Shown here: one piece after another, positions 14,721 to 24,500 of the stretch
Layout: each line of letters begins with the position of its first letter
Position numbering within the stretch: the stretch's first letter is position 1
Virus record (IMG/VR): IMGVR_UViG_3300043787_000133
Coordinates: 1 to 64,000 of that record
DNA length: 64,000 nucleotides
From: a virus
Direction: 5' to 3' (one strand)
The notes under the pieces: model-generated
Told to the model about the DNA's origin: nothing
Databases searched by the model: none
The model's input: the letters and a program-made list of their open reading frames with translations, nothing else
Program-made: the position numbers and the translations under genes

Positions 14721-14799
14721 CCCGGTCGTCATCGTGCACCTCCTCGGGTTCATCAGGTCTCTGCTATTCCTTCTGGGGCTGCGGGCGCAAAAGGCGTCG

Positions 14800-15150
14800 T
14801 CATGTCAGCGATGTGGTGTCGGAGGAGAAAAGCGCGCTCAGGGCCGAGTGGGGTACCAGCCCGTACTCGGCGTCCGACAGCACCACGACGTCGCCCGCGT
14901 CGTAGCGCAGGCCGTTGGGCAGGACCACGTTGCTCAGCCCCGCCGCGATGGTCACCTGATGGCTCACCGTTCCCCCCAGGTAGCCGCTGCTGGTCGCCCC
15001 CGACACCGCTGCCAGCACGTCTTTCGCCTCGGCCGTCAGCAGCCCGAACTCCGCGTCGGTGAGCGTGAAGGCGCTCTCCGCCGCGTACCGGATGCCGTTC
15101 GGCATCACGATCGAGTCGGTGCCGGAGCTGACGGTCAGGGCGTAGGTCAT
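14800..15150 (-). CDS. Small two-repeat virion-associated protein
   Basis: 116 aa starting MTYALTVSSGTDSIVMP. It consists of two similar units: VMPNGIRYAAESAFTLTDAEFGLL and VLPNGLRYDAGDVVVLSDAEYGL, each beta strands followed by a short helix. Its ATG overlaps the stop of the giant upstream gene by one base, so the two are coupled. Likely a small structural or adaptor protein; no family recognised. Confidence 0.7.
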   Translation of the reverse strand: MTYALTVSSGTDSIVMPNGIRYAAESAFTLTDAEFGLLTAEAKDVLAAVSGATSSGYLGGTVSHQVTIAAGLSNVVLPNGLRYDAGDVVVLSDAEYGLVPHSALSALFSSDTTSLT

Positions 15151-18100
15151 CAGTCGAAGATGTCCGAGGCGTCCAGGTCGTCGGCTGCGGCCGGCGCGTA
15201 CTGGGAGGAGGCCCCCACCGAGGCGAGCGACGGCACCGCGCGGGCCGCCGTGCGCTGCTGCGGGCGCTGCGGCTGGGCGGCGCGCATCATCCCGGCGCGG
15301 CCGACCTGCTCCAGGGTGGCGATCTCGTGCTCGATCATCGGCGTGGAGAAGGAAGCGTCCCGCTCGATGCGCTCGGCGACCGACAGCTCCTCGCCCTGGG
15401 CGAGCCCGGCCTGCACCCGCATCTTCGCCAGCCGGATCGCGGCGAAGGTGCGCCGCGACGCGGCCCCCTCGTCGGGGGCAGCCAGGTAGCTGCCGCCGTG
15501 AAGCGCGGCCGAGCGCGTCCCCTGGCCGGTCCGGGCGGACATGACGCTGCCGCCGGCCCCGCCCTGCTGCTGGTCGGGCATCCGGGCGTCGAGCACCCAC
15601 GGGAACGCCGAGCCGTTGTCGCCCTGGCCGCCGATCCCCGGGCCGTGCGCCTTGAGCGGGTCGGGGTCGATCCGGACGTCGGTCTCGATGCGCCGCTGCT
15701 CCAGCGGGACGCCGCCGTCCTGGCTGGGGTTGGTGCCCTGCACCGGGGCGGTCACGTCGATCAGGTTGGTCGCCGGGGGCGTCTGCACCTCCACGCCCGG
15801 GGTGATCGGGGTGGTGGTCTGCATCGCCGGCACCCGCGAGTTCGCGCCCGGGGTCGTCCCGGGGCGTCCCGCGTTGTCCATGGACTCCGGCTGGAGCGCC
15901 TGCTCGGTCGTCTCCGTCGGCGGGGCCTGCGGGGGGTCGGGCACCGGGCTGGCGGGGTTGAGGATGTCCGCGTGGCGGCGCAGCACCTGGCGGCCGACCT
16001 CGGCCAGCTCCCGGTCGATCCCCGCAGCGGAAGCGAGGAACCGGAGCTGCGCCGACAGGACATCGTTCTGCGCGCTCAGCTCGGCGATGCGGCGCGCCTG
16101 GGCCTGAGCGAGCGCACTTGCCGTCTTGCGGTCTGGCATTTCCTGGTCCTCGTCTTCCTCGTCCTCTTCGTCCTCGGGTTCCTCGCCCTCGGCAGACGGG
16201 TCTTCTGCTCCTTCCGGGGGTGCCGCGCCGTCCTCGTCCTCTCCGGCCTCCAGGCCGGCGGGGTCCTCGTCGATCGGGTGGAGCGCGGCCATGCCGCAGG
16301 CGGGGCACGGGACGCCAGGCTGGGCCGCCCCGTCGGTCTCGAAGGTGGTCCCGCAGGCGGGGCAGATCAGGTCCTCCGGCCCGGCGTCGTCGTCGAGGGG
16401 AGGCTCTCCCTCCTCGTCGTCGGGCGGGACCTCGCCGTCTTCCTCCTGCTCCTCCTCGGCCAGCTCCTCGTCGTCCTGCGGCGGCTGCCCGTCGAACCCC
16501 TCCGGGCCGCCCTCGCCGCCCTGCACGGTCGGTACGCCGTCGGGCGCGATCTGGTCGGGGTGCACGAGCTGGTCGTCGGCGTCCTCGCCCGACCCGATCT
16601 GGGCGGCGGGGAGCGCGCCGTCCGGCTGCCCCTGGTCCGCGCCGTCCGGCGGGATCTCGACGTCGCCCGTGTCGTCGAGCTGCTCGCGGACCTCCTGCGC
16701 CTTGCTGGTGTCGGGGTCCCGGAAGACGCTCGGGGGGACCACGAAGCCGCAGACTGGGCAGCGGGACCCGGACCACACGTTGTGCTCCCCGCAGACCGGG
16801 CACTCGTCCATCCGCAGGGTGTCCACCTGCGGCGGCATCCGGGTCTCGCCGTAGGCGAGCTTCGAGGACATCGAGCTGCGCACCCGGTCGTCGTACCTGT
16901 TCCAGTCGCGGGAGCGGCCCCCGGTGCCCTGCACGGTGTCCCGCGCCTGGGCGGGGCTCATGTAGCCGGGCAGCGCGGTGTCGTCGCCGTGGCCCTGGAC
17001 CTTGCCGGCGCAGTCCTGGCACATCATCGGCACGCTCCGGCTGACCGCCTTGCCCCCGGGGTTGCCCGGGTGGGCGAGCGGCTGGCCGCACAGCGCGCAG
17101 TGGGTCCCGCCGATGGGCCACGGCTCGCGGGGCGGCGGCGCTGGCTCGTCCTTCGCGCCGTGGTAGTGCATGTTCTCCTCCGGGATGCCGCCGGGGTGGT
17201 GCTGGTGGTGGTGCTCCACCCACCGCCTGCGGCTGTTGTCGCCCATCTGGACGCGGCCCTTGCCGCCCGCGCCCTTAGCGCCCGAGGAGTCCTCCTCGGC
17301 GTTCTTGCGGACCTGGCGCAGCCAGGTGGCCGCCTGCACCTGGTGGGGGCTGATCTCCCGCCCGTTCTTGGCGGACAGGTAGCGGGCCGCCACCCGGTAG
17401 GCGCGGGAGACGTGCTCGTAGTGCTGCGGCTGGCTGATCGGCATCTTGTCGGTGTCGGAGTCGGTGAGCCGCTTGCCGGTGGCGACGGACATGGCGTGCC
17501 GGTCGATGACGACGCGCCGGCTGCCGGTGCGCTTGTCCTCCTCGCTGTCGCCGCCGTGCTCGATCAGGTGCGCGAACGCGGCGGTCTTAGGCGCGGTGAG
17601 GACCTTGGAGTGGTGCTCGCCGCCCAGGATGCGGATCGCCTTGCGCTGGTGGTCGCCGAGCGCGCCCGTGCCGGGGCCGGGCGGGTCCCCCTGGGCCGCG
17701 CGGCTGGCGTTGAACATGTTGACCGGCCACAGGGTGCGCGGGCTGTAGGCGGACAGCAGGCCCGCGCCGAGGGCCGCGTCGCCCTTGCCGATCAGCTTGG
17801 CGACGTGGTGGGCGTCGGAGTACCAGCGGTCGCCCAGCGCCCGCTCGTCGTCGGTGGAGTCCTCGTAGGCGTGCACGATGTGCCGGGCGGACACCGGGTG
17901 GTTCATGAACCACGGGTGCTCCCGCGACGGCTTGCGCGCCGCGCCGGTCGCCCGGATCTCCTCGATCTCCGAGTCCGGGATGTCGTCGGCCGTGGGGTAG
18001 GAGTCGCTTCTCGACCTATGAGTGCTGTTGTGCACGTAAAACCCGTTCCGGTCCTTCTTGAGGCCCACGCCGTCGAAGCGCGGGTCCCGGCCGTGGCCCC

Positions 18101-19328
18101 TCACCGGCTTGCCCTGCGGCCTCCTGCGCCGGGCGGCGAGGAACGGGTCCGGCGGCATCCGGTCCTCGTCCCCCCGGGGGCGCTGCGGCAGCGGGTGCCC
18201 GCTGAGCTGCTCGAACTGGGAGTGCAGGCGGTCGCGCACCACCTGGCGCGCCTGGTCCCGGGCCGCCTTCTGGGCGGTGATCGAGTCGTAGACCGCCCGC
18301 GTGTCCCCGGGGACGGCCAGGTGGTCGCGCTTCATCCCGTCGGCGTGGTGGAAGCCGCCGCCGGGCCTGTCGAGGGCGTTCAGGTTGATGCTCACCGGCT
18401 CGCCGCACGCCAGGCAGCGCCCGGCGCTGAACGTCGGGTCCTCCGCCACGCGCCGCCTGTCCGACGGGTCTGAGGGGACGGCCTCGTGGCCCATGTCGGC
18501 GTTGTGTCGGTGCGTCCACGGGTAGCGGCCCGTGCGCTCGCGCCCGGCGGAGTAGCTGACCGGCTTCCCGCACTCGGTGCACGGGTTGGCGACGTGATCG
18601 CGGAAGTCGGGCTCGGCCGCTGCGGTCCTCGCGGCGGCCTTCGCCATGCCCCGGGCGTCCGGCTCGCCAAGCAGGTACGCGGTCGGGTCGGCCGGGTCCT
18701 CCACCAGGAGGCTGTTCTCGAAGAAGCTCAGGCCCGCGCAGATCTCGTGGATCAGCTTCTCTTCGACCTTGCCCGTGCGCTGGTTGCGCTGGCGGATCTT
18801 CTTGCCCTTCATGGCGGGCAGGTGCTTGCAGTACTCGGCCGGGCTGGTGGCCTTGTTCCCGCAGGCCGAGCAGGTGGACCAGTCCACGTCCACGCCCATG
18901 CTGGTGCGGTTCACCCGGCCCGCGAGGATCGCCTGGGCGAGTTTCGGGAACCGGACCGCGTCGACCTCCATCAGGCCTTCCACCCAGGTGTCGGGGGTGC
19001 CGTCGCCGTTGCGGTCCCGGTGCAGGGCGACGGCGACGATGACGCCCCGCGCCCGGCGGTGGTTGGCGTTGTGGTGGTTGACGAACACCGGCTTGCCGAG
19101 GAACGAGTGGTAGCCCTTCTCGATCTCGCCGGCGGGGAAGGTGTCGTGGTTGTCGTTGGTCCGGCTGGAGATCATCCGGGAGCGGACGTACAGGTAGCCG
19201 GGCCTGGGCTCGTAGTCGAAGGCCACGCGGTGGGCCGTCTTCCCGATCCGCCCGGCCCCCTCGCGGATGCCTCCGGGGCGCGGCTGCCGCCACGCCTCCA
19301 GCACCTCCAGCGACGCATACTTCCGCAC
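15150..19328 (-). CDS. Giant multidomain prohead-protease-like protein
   Basis: 1392 aa from GTG with GGGAGGACCC upstream. Residues about 30-250 resemble phage prohead proteases and their associated domains (MISSRTNDNHDTFP, GYHSFLGKPVFVNHHNAN, RVNRTSMGVDVDW, FFENSLLVEDPADP). Residues about 440-650 match a domain recalled as DUF7178 (GLLSAYSPRTLWPVNMFNASRA, VVIDRHAMSVATGKRLT, QVQAATWLRQVRK). Several zinc ribbons (CALCGQ, CPVCGEHN..CPVCGF, CPACGTTF..CPACGM), a long acidic Glu/Asp linker and a helical C-terminus ending DASDIFD follow. The fusion suggests a virion-packaged or scaffold-like protein that carries its own protease; catalytic residues were not assigned. Confidence 0.7.
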   Translation of the reverse strand: MRKYASLEVLEAWRQPRPGGIREGAGRIGKTAHRVAFDYEPRPGYLYVRSRMISSRTNDNHDTFPAGEIEKGYHSFLGKPVFVNHHNANHRRARGVIVAVALHRDRNGDGTPDTWVEGLMEVDAVRFPKLAQAILAGRVNRTSMGVDVDWSTCSACGNKATSPAEYCKHLPAMKGKKIRQRNQRTGKVEEKLIHEICAGLSFFENSLLVEDPADPTAYLLGEPDARGMAKAAARTAAAEPDFRDHVANPCTECGKPVSYSAGRERTGRYPWTHRHNADMGHEAVPSDPSDRRRVAEDPTFSAGRCLACGEPVSINLNALDRPGGGFHHADGMKRDHLAVPGDTRAVYDSITAQKAARDQARQVVRDRLHSQFEQLSGHPLPQRPRGDEDRMPPDPFLAARRRRPQGKPVRGHGRDPRFDGVGLKKDRNGFYVHNSTHRSRSDSYPTADDIPDSEIEEIRATGAARKPSREHPWFMNHPVSARHIVHAYEDSTDDERALGDRWYSDAHHVAKLIGKGDAALGAGLLSAYSPRTLWPVNMFNASRAAQGDPPGPGTGALGDHQRKAIRILGGEHHSKVLTAPKTAAFAHLIEHGGDSEEDKRTGSRRVVIDRHAMSVATGKRLTDSDTDKMPISQPQHYEHVSRAYRVAARYLSAKNGREISPHQVQAATWLRQVRKNAEEDSSGAKGAGGKGRVQMGDNSRRRWVEHHHQHHPGGIPEENMHYHGAKDEPAPPPREPWPIGGTHCALCGQPLAHPGNPGGKAVSRSVPMMCQDCAGKVQGHGDDTALPGYMSPAQARDTVQGTGGRSRDWNRYDDRVRSSMSSKLAYGETRMPPQVDTLRMDECPVCGEHNVWSGSRCPVCGFVVPPSVFRDPDTSKAQEVREQLDDTGDVEIPPDGADQGQPDGALPAAQIGSGEDADDQLVHPDQIAPDGVPTVQGGEGGPEGFDGQPPQDDEELAEEEQEEDGEVPPDDEEGEPPLDDDAGPEDLICPACGTTFETDGAAQPGVPCPACGMAALHPIDEDPAGLEAGEDEDGAAPPEGAEDPSAEGEEPEDEEDEEDEDQEMPDRKTASALAQAQARRIAELSAQNDVLSAQLRFLASAAGIDRELAEVGRQVLRRHADILNPASPVPDPPQAPPTETTEQALQPESMDNAGRPGTTPGANSRVPAMQTTTPITPGVEVQTPPATNLIDVTAPVQGTNPSQDGGVPLEQRRIETDVRIDPDPLKAHGPGIGGQGDNGSAFPWVLDARMPDQQQGGAGGSVMSARTGQGTRSAALHGGSYLAAPDEGAASRRTFAAIRLAKMRVQAGLAQGEELSVAERIERDASFSTPMIEHEIATLEQVGRAGMMRAAQPQRPQQRTAARAVPSLASVGASSQYAPAAADDLDASDIFD

Positions 19329-19387
19329 GGGTCCTCCCGGTCTGCTCTCCTCTCTTCCGGGGCAGCCGGGCCAACTCTGTTGAGCAA

Positions 19388-19404
19388 TACAGCTTTTCTT
19401 GATA
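19388..19404 (+). promoter_or_regulatory. 17-bp spacer/operator element with promoter
   Basis: TACAGCTTTTCTTGATA lies between divergent genes. TTGAGC is exactly 17 bases before TATTGT (19403-19408), so the element fills the spacer of a sigma70-type promoter reading right. The predicted leader to the ATG at 19461 is about 46 bases. Confidence 0.8.
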
Positions 19405-19460
19405 TTGTTGGCTCAGCGAACGCAGAGAAGCTGGTTAAGCAGGGATGATGAGGAGAAGAC

Positions 19461-20045
19461 ATGGGACTCGTAGTGGGCACCAGCATGAGCACCGGGCAGA
19501 TGGCGGCGGAGGTCGCCCGGGTCGCGGCGGGCAAGCAGCACCGCCTCGCCGCTTACCTGGTGGACGGGAGCCACCCGATCAACCCGGCGCAGTACGAGGG
19601 GATCATGCGGCACCTCAGCGGGTGCCGGGACCTGCCAGGGTCAAGGGTCACGGAGGAGAACATGGGGCGTGCGCGCGCCGGCGCCGAGGCGGAGGCGGCC
19701 TGCTCCCGCGATCACGTCGCCGACATCACGGCCGGCTTCTACGCCACGCCGTCAAGGACCGGGAACAACGACCTGGACTTCTGGAAGGTGACCGAGGGCC
19801 GCAAGCCCGGCGTCCGCTTCGCCAAGCGGGTCATCGGCGGCGGCGACACCAAGTACCCCAGGCTGGTCGAGATCTCCCAGCAGGAGCAGAGGACGGCCCT
19901 CGGCGCTATCCTCCGGGCAGGCATCCCCGAATCGGCGAATATGTACGCGGACAACCAGGAACGGTGCATGAAGTGCGGAATCCACCTCACCGACGACGAG
20001 TCCCGGGCGGCCAGGATGGGGCCGGTGTGCCGGGGCGACAGGTGA
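19461..20045 (+). CDS. DUF6011-type zinc-finger protein
   Basis: 194 aa with GAGGAGAAG before the ATG. N-terminal helices (MAAEVARVAAGKQHRLAAYL), then a middle region (ADITAGFYATPS, DLDFWKVTEGRKPG). The C-terminal zinc finger reads CMKCGIHLTDDESRAARMGPVC, matching the CxxC-Lxd-S-GPxC layout of DUF6011. Such proteins are common in actinophages and of unknown role. First gene of a plus-strand island driven by the 19388 promoter. Confidence 0.82.
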   Translation: MGLVVGTSMSTGQMAAEVARVAAGKQHRLAAYLVDGSHPINPAQYEGIMRHLSGCRDLPGSRVTEENMGRARAGAEAEAACSRDHVADITAGFYATPSRTGNNDLDFWKVTEGRKPGVRFAKRVIGGGDTKYPRLVEISQQEQRTALGAILRAGIPESANMYADNQERCMKCGIHLTDDESRAARMGPVCRGDR

Positions 20046-20734
20046 ACAACTGGGACTTGTCGGCGGCCCTCCTCGCCGCAGCCGTCCTCGTGCTGGCCAT
20101 GCCGCGCGAGGACGGCTTCCTCATTCCCGAGCGCAGGGACTGGTTCGGTTGGCTGCGGCGGATGAAGCCCGGGTCGCGGCGCAGGCGCGAGGAGGCAGGC
20201 GGCTACGAGGCCGAGCGCTACGTCACCGACCTGCGCACCGACCGGGACCAGGACCCGATGACCATCCGGCAGGACCAGCTCCCCGTCATGAGCAGGGTCT
20301 ACCGGGGGCCGCTGATCAGCCCCCCGACGGACCAGAAGCCGCCGTGGAAGACGTCCGAGAATCCCGCGTGGACCACGGGCGCCAGCCGGGTACCCGGGCA
20401 GGAGGAGCCGCAGGAACTCCCGGTGCAACGGCCGCGCAGGCGCGCCCCCGGCGACCCGCCGACGATCGTAGTCGAGATCATGCGGCCGGCCGTCGAGGGC
20501 GACCTGGGGACTTACCTGGCGCAGCTCCCGGCCTACACCGACGAGGACTGGTCAGCCGGAGACCTCTTCGTCCCGCACTCTGCCCTGCCGCTGGGTACGC
20601 CAGATCATGAGGGTCCTCCACACGACGTTCAGGGTAACCAGGGCCAGGAAGACGATCTGGCTCCATTCCAGCCCCGAGTCAGTGACGTGGAATGTCAGGA
20701 AGAGCCAGGAGGGGAAGAGCGTCCCGGCTATTGA
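20042..20734 (+). CDS. Membrane-anchored hypothetical protein
   Basis: 230 aa from GTG, overlapping the preceding stop as GTGA. A single membrane span near the N-terminus (LSAALLAAAVLVLAM) is followed by a basic, disordered Pro/Arg-rich region (RRMKPGSRRRREE, PVQRPRRRAPGDPPT). The last 60 residues read antisense through the membrane-protein gene on the other strand, so the functional C-terminus may be nearer residue 170. Function unknown. Confidence 0.6.
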   Translation: MNNWDLSAALLAAAVLVLAMPREDGFLIPERRDWFGWLRRMKPGSRRRREEAGGYEAERYVTDLRTDRDQDPMTIRQDQLPVMSRVYRGPLISPPTDQKPPWKTSENPAWTTGASRVPGQEEPQELPVQRPRRRAPGDPPTIVVEIMRPAVEGDLGTYLAQLPAYTDEDWSAGDLFVPHSALPLGTPDHEGPPHDVQGNQGQEDDLAPFQPRVSDVECQEEPGGEERPGY

Positions 20735-20875
20735 CAGCTCCAGCAGGACGGTGTTCCACCCCCACCAGCTCTGGTGCCAGGGCCAGAAGAAGCGCGTCAC
20801 GACCGGGAACGCCAGCGACACCCAGAAAGCGACGTTTATCTCAACGTGAGCAATGTCTAGCAGAGCGTAGTTCAT
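20552..20875 (-). CDS. Multi-span small membrane protein
   Basis: 107 aa with three probable membrane spans (INVAFWVSLAFPVV, NTVLLELSIAGTLFPSWLFL, WSQIVFLALVTLNVVW) and a basic tail. Trp-rich. It overlaps the C-terminal part of the plus-strand gene by 183 bases. First member here of a coupled minus-strand set that precedes the giant ParB/SWIM gene in coordinates but follows it in transcription. Holin-like or virion-membrane role possible. Confidence 0.7.
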   Translation of the reverse strand: MNYALLDIAHVEINVAFWVSLAFPVVTRFFWPWHQSWWGWNTVLLELSIAGTLFPSWLFLTFHVTDSGLEWSQIVFLALVTLNVVWRTLMIWRTQRQGRVRDEEVSG

Positions 20876-21072
20876 GACGGGCGTTCCTGTGGGCCGCGCT
20901 GGATAAGCATCGTGATGGCCTCCGCTACGTGGTTCTTCTCGCGCAGCTCGCGCAAGGGGAGGATTACGTGCTCGCGCGCATCTGCCAGCCTGCGCTCCGC
21001 CGTCTCCCGCTGCTCGCGGGCCTCGGCGAGGTCACGGCCGGCCTCTGCTCTCCAGTGCCACGGAAGCCGCAT
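20872..21072 (-). CDS. Small coiled-coil protein
   Basis: 66 aa, MRLPWHWRAEAGRDLAEAREQRE then RRLADAREHVILPLRELREKNHVAEAITML. Almost entirely a charged coiled coil, a type seen beside small membrane proteins in many actinophages. It overlaps the following gene as ATGA and starts one base after the preceding stop. Function unknown. Confidence 0.78.
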   Translation of the reverse strand: MRLPWHWRAEAGRDLAEAREQRETAERRLADAREHVILPLRELREKNHVAEAITMLIQRGPQERPS

Positions 21073-21073
21073 C

Positions 21074-21334
21074 TCACTCCAGCTCCTTGACCTTCTTGTC
21101 TTCGACGGCGGCGTCGTGAAGGGCCTTGAAGACGTCCCTTGCAGCCTGCCCGGCCAGCACTCCGGCATCCGCACGCGCGCCGTTGAGTTCGGCAGCCCGC
21201 TTCCACTCATCGCGCTCTGCCTTCATCTCGTCGAGCCTGCTCTTGGGCACAAGGACCTCAGTGACGAGGAGCGCGATGAACACGATGATCGCGCCGCCGT
21301 TTTCGAGCAGCGTGATGACGTCACCCGTGTTCAC
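21074..21334 (-). CDS. Single-span membrane protein with coiled coil
   Basis: 86 aa from GTG with GGAAGGG upstream. One membrane span (GGAIIVFIALLVTEVLV) at about residues 12-28, then a charged helix (SRLDEMKAERDEWKRAAEL). The size and layout resemble small holin or anti-holin proteins. The adjacent coiled-coil and three-span proteins make a membrane module plausible. No lysin was seen nearby. Confidence 0.75.
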   Translation of the reverse strand: MNTGDVITLLENGGAIIVFIALLVTEVLVPKSRLDEMKAERDEWKRAAELNGARADAGVLAGQAARDVFKALHDAAVEDKKVKELE

Positions 21335-21578
21335 TCGCCCTTCCCCCGTTCCATCGCTCCCGGAAAGCCACGGCATCCATCCCGCTGCTTCCGGGGTCAA
21401 CCCAGACTCCTGCGTCACCCCACGCAACAGCGGGCACAGCCGCTCCCGCGCACGCGGTGACCCGGGCGAGCATCTGCGCCGTCGTCTTCCCCAGCGCTTC
21501 GAGGAAGACCCCACGGCCGCCGAACGGGTCGGCCCGGACCATCTCCTCCCGGGAGACTGCCTGCATCAGGTAGCTCAT
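21321..21578 (-). CDS. Small hypothetical protein coupled to the giant gene
   Basis: 85 aa, MSYLMQAVSREEMVRADPFGGRGVFLEAL, with a helical middle (TTAQMLARVTACAGAAV). Its ATG overlaps the giant upstream gene's stop (ATGA), and its own end overlaps the start of the membrane protein by 14 bases. Function unknown. Confidence 0.7.
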   Translation of the reverse strand: MSYLMQAVSREEMVRADPFGGRGVFLEALGKTTAQMLARVTACAGAAVPAVAWGDAGVWVDPGSSGMDAVAFRERWNGGRASEHG

Positions 21579-24500
21579 GCGAAGATCACGTCATCGTCGT
21601 AGTCGTCGAGGGAAAGGCCGCGCTTGGCCATCTCCTCGTCTTCATCCTGGTAGTGCGTTCCCTCCAGGCGGAGCAGGTCCAGGTTCCTCGCCCGGTGCCC
21701 GGCGCCCTCCCGGATCAGCTCGTCGGCCTCGGCCTTCGGCAGCACCTCGGCGGTCTTCGCCAGGTACTGCCGGGCGGCCACCGCGATGTCCCCGTCGGCC
21801 TTCCCCGGTGTCCCGCCCTCGTACCCACGGGCGGCGGCCGACCGCTGGAAGGACGCCACGATGTCCTCGATGCCGCCCTGCGGCTGCCCGGCGGGGACGT
21901 CCACCTCGTCGGAGTCCGCCCCGCCTCCCGACCACTGCTGGTTGCCGACCGTCTGGATCGAGGTGTCGTCGGGGCTCAGGTAGTCGTCCGTCGCGCCCAG
22001 GCCGGGACTCTGGCCCACGGGGGACGGCTGCTGCGCCTGCGGGGAGGTCTCCCGGCCCAGGTCGCCCATGGGCGTGCCGCCGAACTTCTGCCGGAAGCTG
22101 GCACGTACCGCCGCGCCGAACTCGCCCAGCGCCGCCTCGTCGAGCGGCGCGCCCTGCCCCTGGCCCGTTCCGGCGTCCGTGCCGCCGATCGTGCCGTCGG
22201 CCGCGCCGCTGGCACGGAGCGTGCCGGGTCCCGGCTCGTCGGCGGTCACCTCGGGGAGTGCTGGCTCGGGGCCGTCTTTCAGCTCCGCCAGCGCGCCGTC
22301 GAGCTGCGGCACGGTGTCGTGGTACGGGAACGGCGTGCCGGAGGCCAGCGCGCCGAACACCGGGTCGATCGGCCCCTCGTGCGCGTGGTAGCGGGCCTCG
22401 TCCATCGGCTCCAGCTCGTCCTCGGCGTGCAGGTGGATCTGGTTGTGCTCGTGGTTCAGCTCTTCCAGCGTCATCCCCATGGCCCGGCGCTCGTCGTCCC
22501 GGCTCCAGCCGTCCCCCGCGTGCTCGAACGACAGGTGGGCCTCCAGCCAGTCGCGCGACGGCGGCCCCTGCCGGTAGGGCGACGGCCAGGGGTGGCGCGG
22601 GTCCCGGGCCGACTCCTCCATGCGGATGCCGTTCGGGTCGCGGGGCGTGATCGCCGTCGAGGGTCCTGCGGCGTTCGCCCGGTCGGTGTAGCGGAACGGG
22701 TCCTGGTCCTCCGGGGCCTGGTCCTTCGCCTGCCAGCCGTTCATGTCCGGCCAGTGCAGGTCTCCCGGCACCGGGTGCGGCGCGCCCGGCACGAGGACCT
22801 GGTGCGCCGACGCAGTGTTCCCGATCGGCATCTGGTACGCGCTGTCCTCCTGGATGCCGCCCCAGTTCTCCGGGTCGGGCGCTGCCAGCGGCCCGTACGA
22901 CCCGGGGTCCTGGTCCTTGTTCGGCGGGGAGGTGGCACCGTAGGGTTTCTGCGGCGGGTGCTGGGTGACGTTGTTGGAGCCCCACGGCGCGTTCGCCTGG
23001 TCGGCGACGGCACGCATCCCGGCCAGCAGGCACAGTGCGCCGACCGTGCCAGGCTCTTCCCCGGCACGGAGCAGGGCGGTGGCGGCACGTGCCGCTGGCA
23101 CGGCGGCACGCTCCCACTCGTCTCTTTCCTCCGGGGTCCAGTTCCAGTCGCGTGCCTCGTCCGGCGTGGCGTGCCGCCGTGCCAGCGGAGCGCGCCACTC
23201 CTCGCGCCAGCGCCCCGCGTGCGGCTCGCCCTCGTACGGCGGCCAGGACTTCACGACGACGCTCGGCGGCGACCAGGCGGAGACGCCGGTGTCCGGCTCG
23301 ACGTAACGGCCGAACATCCCGCGCGCCTGGGCCTCGAACTGGAGGGCCATCACGTGGGAGCAGGGCCGGCCGGCGTAGCGGGTGCCGTGGCTCTTGTCCT
23401 GGTGGAAGCTCGCCCACGGGCAGCCGCACGCCCAGTGCTGGATGGTGAGCCGCTTGCCGACGGGCCGCTGGATGCCCGACTCGTAGGTGTCGTGGTCCCC
23501 CCGCACCTCGCCGATCACCATGCCCGCCGAGGCGTGCACGATCCGGACGTGGCCCTCGGCCCTGATCCGCTTCGCCTTGGCCACCACGTCGTTCCACGCG
23601 GCGGTGAACTCGAAGCGGAACGAGGCGTCCCCGGCGGCCCGGGTGAACGCGGCCAGGTGGGCTCTGCGCTTCACCTTCCCGTCGTTCTTCCCCTGGGTCA
23701 TCGCCCGGCTGGTCTCGGTGACGGCCGCCCCGGCGGCCGGCCACTGGTCAGGCTGGCTGGCGGGGGCGTCCGCGTCGGCCCCGACCGGACCGGCATCCAG
23801 GGAGTGGGCGTCCTCGTCGTGCTCGCCCTCCAGGCCGAGGGAGGAGATCGCGTCATCGACGTCGCCCTGGAACTGCTCGACCTCCCCGGGCGGGGCGTCC
23901 GGCCCGGTGGTGCGCTTCGTGCTGTCCTTCGACGTGGCCCGGAACTGCCTGTCGTGCATGGTGTCCCAGGGACCATCCTCGTCGTCCACCCGCGCGGTGA
24001 ACGCCCACACCCCGGGCTCGCCCTCGCCGCTCGCGGCGGCCAGGAGCTGCACCAGGGACCGGTGGTGCCCGTCGCCGATGAACGGCTGCTTGCCCCCGGC
24101 GGAGACAATCAGGGCGGCCTTGAGGTGCTCGCCCTCCGAGGTCTTCTTCGCCAGGTGGTCCATGAACTTCCCGCACTTGCGGGGCTGCTTGTAGGAGGTC
24201 CAGGTGTGCCGGTCCGACCAGTCGATGTCCTCCAGCGGCACCAGGTGCGGGCCGGTGACCCGGGCGGTCCTGATCCAGTCCAGTGCCTCGGGCGGGTAGT
24301 CGTCCTCCAGCTCGGCCAGCAGCGCGTTGCGCGCGTCCAGGCTGGACATCATCCGCCGGAACCGCGCCGGGTCGAACTGCCGGTAATACTCGTGGGGCCT
24401 CGGCGGCTCGGCCATCTCCGAGGAGAAGATCGCGGTGGCCGGGTCGTTCTTGCTCGAACCGCCCAGCTCGGACCTGGTCAGTGGCATCTGCTGCGGGGTG

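Noticed and set aside
15327-18473. Open plus-strand frame of over 1000 codons opposite the 1392-aa gene
   Set aside because: It is an antisense shadow of GC-biased codons: Arg/Val/Gly/Leu-rich, no ribosome site, no recognisable motif, while the minus frame has clear domains. The same holds for plus-strand frames opposite 21575-25768 and 58860-63299.
20872-21578. Complete lysis cassette
   Set aside because: Small membrane and coiled-coil genes are present, but no endolysin-type domain was seen nearby, so no lysis function is asserted.
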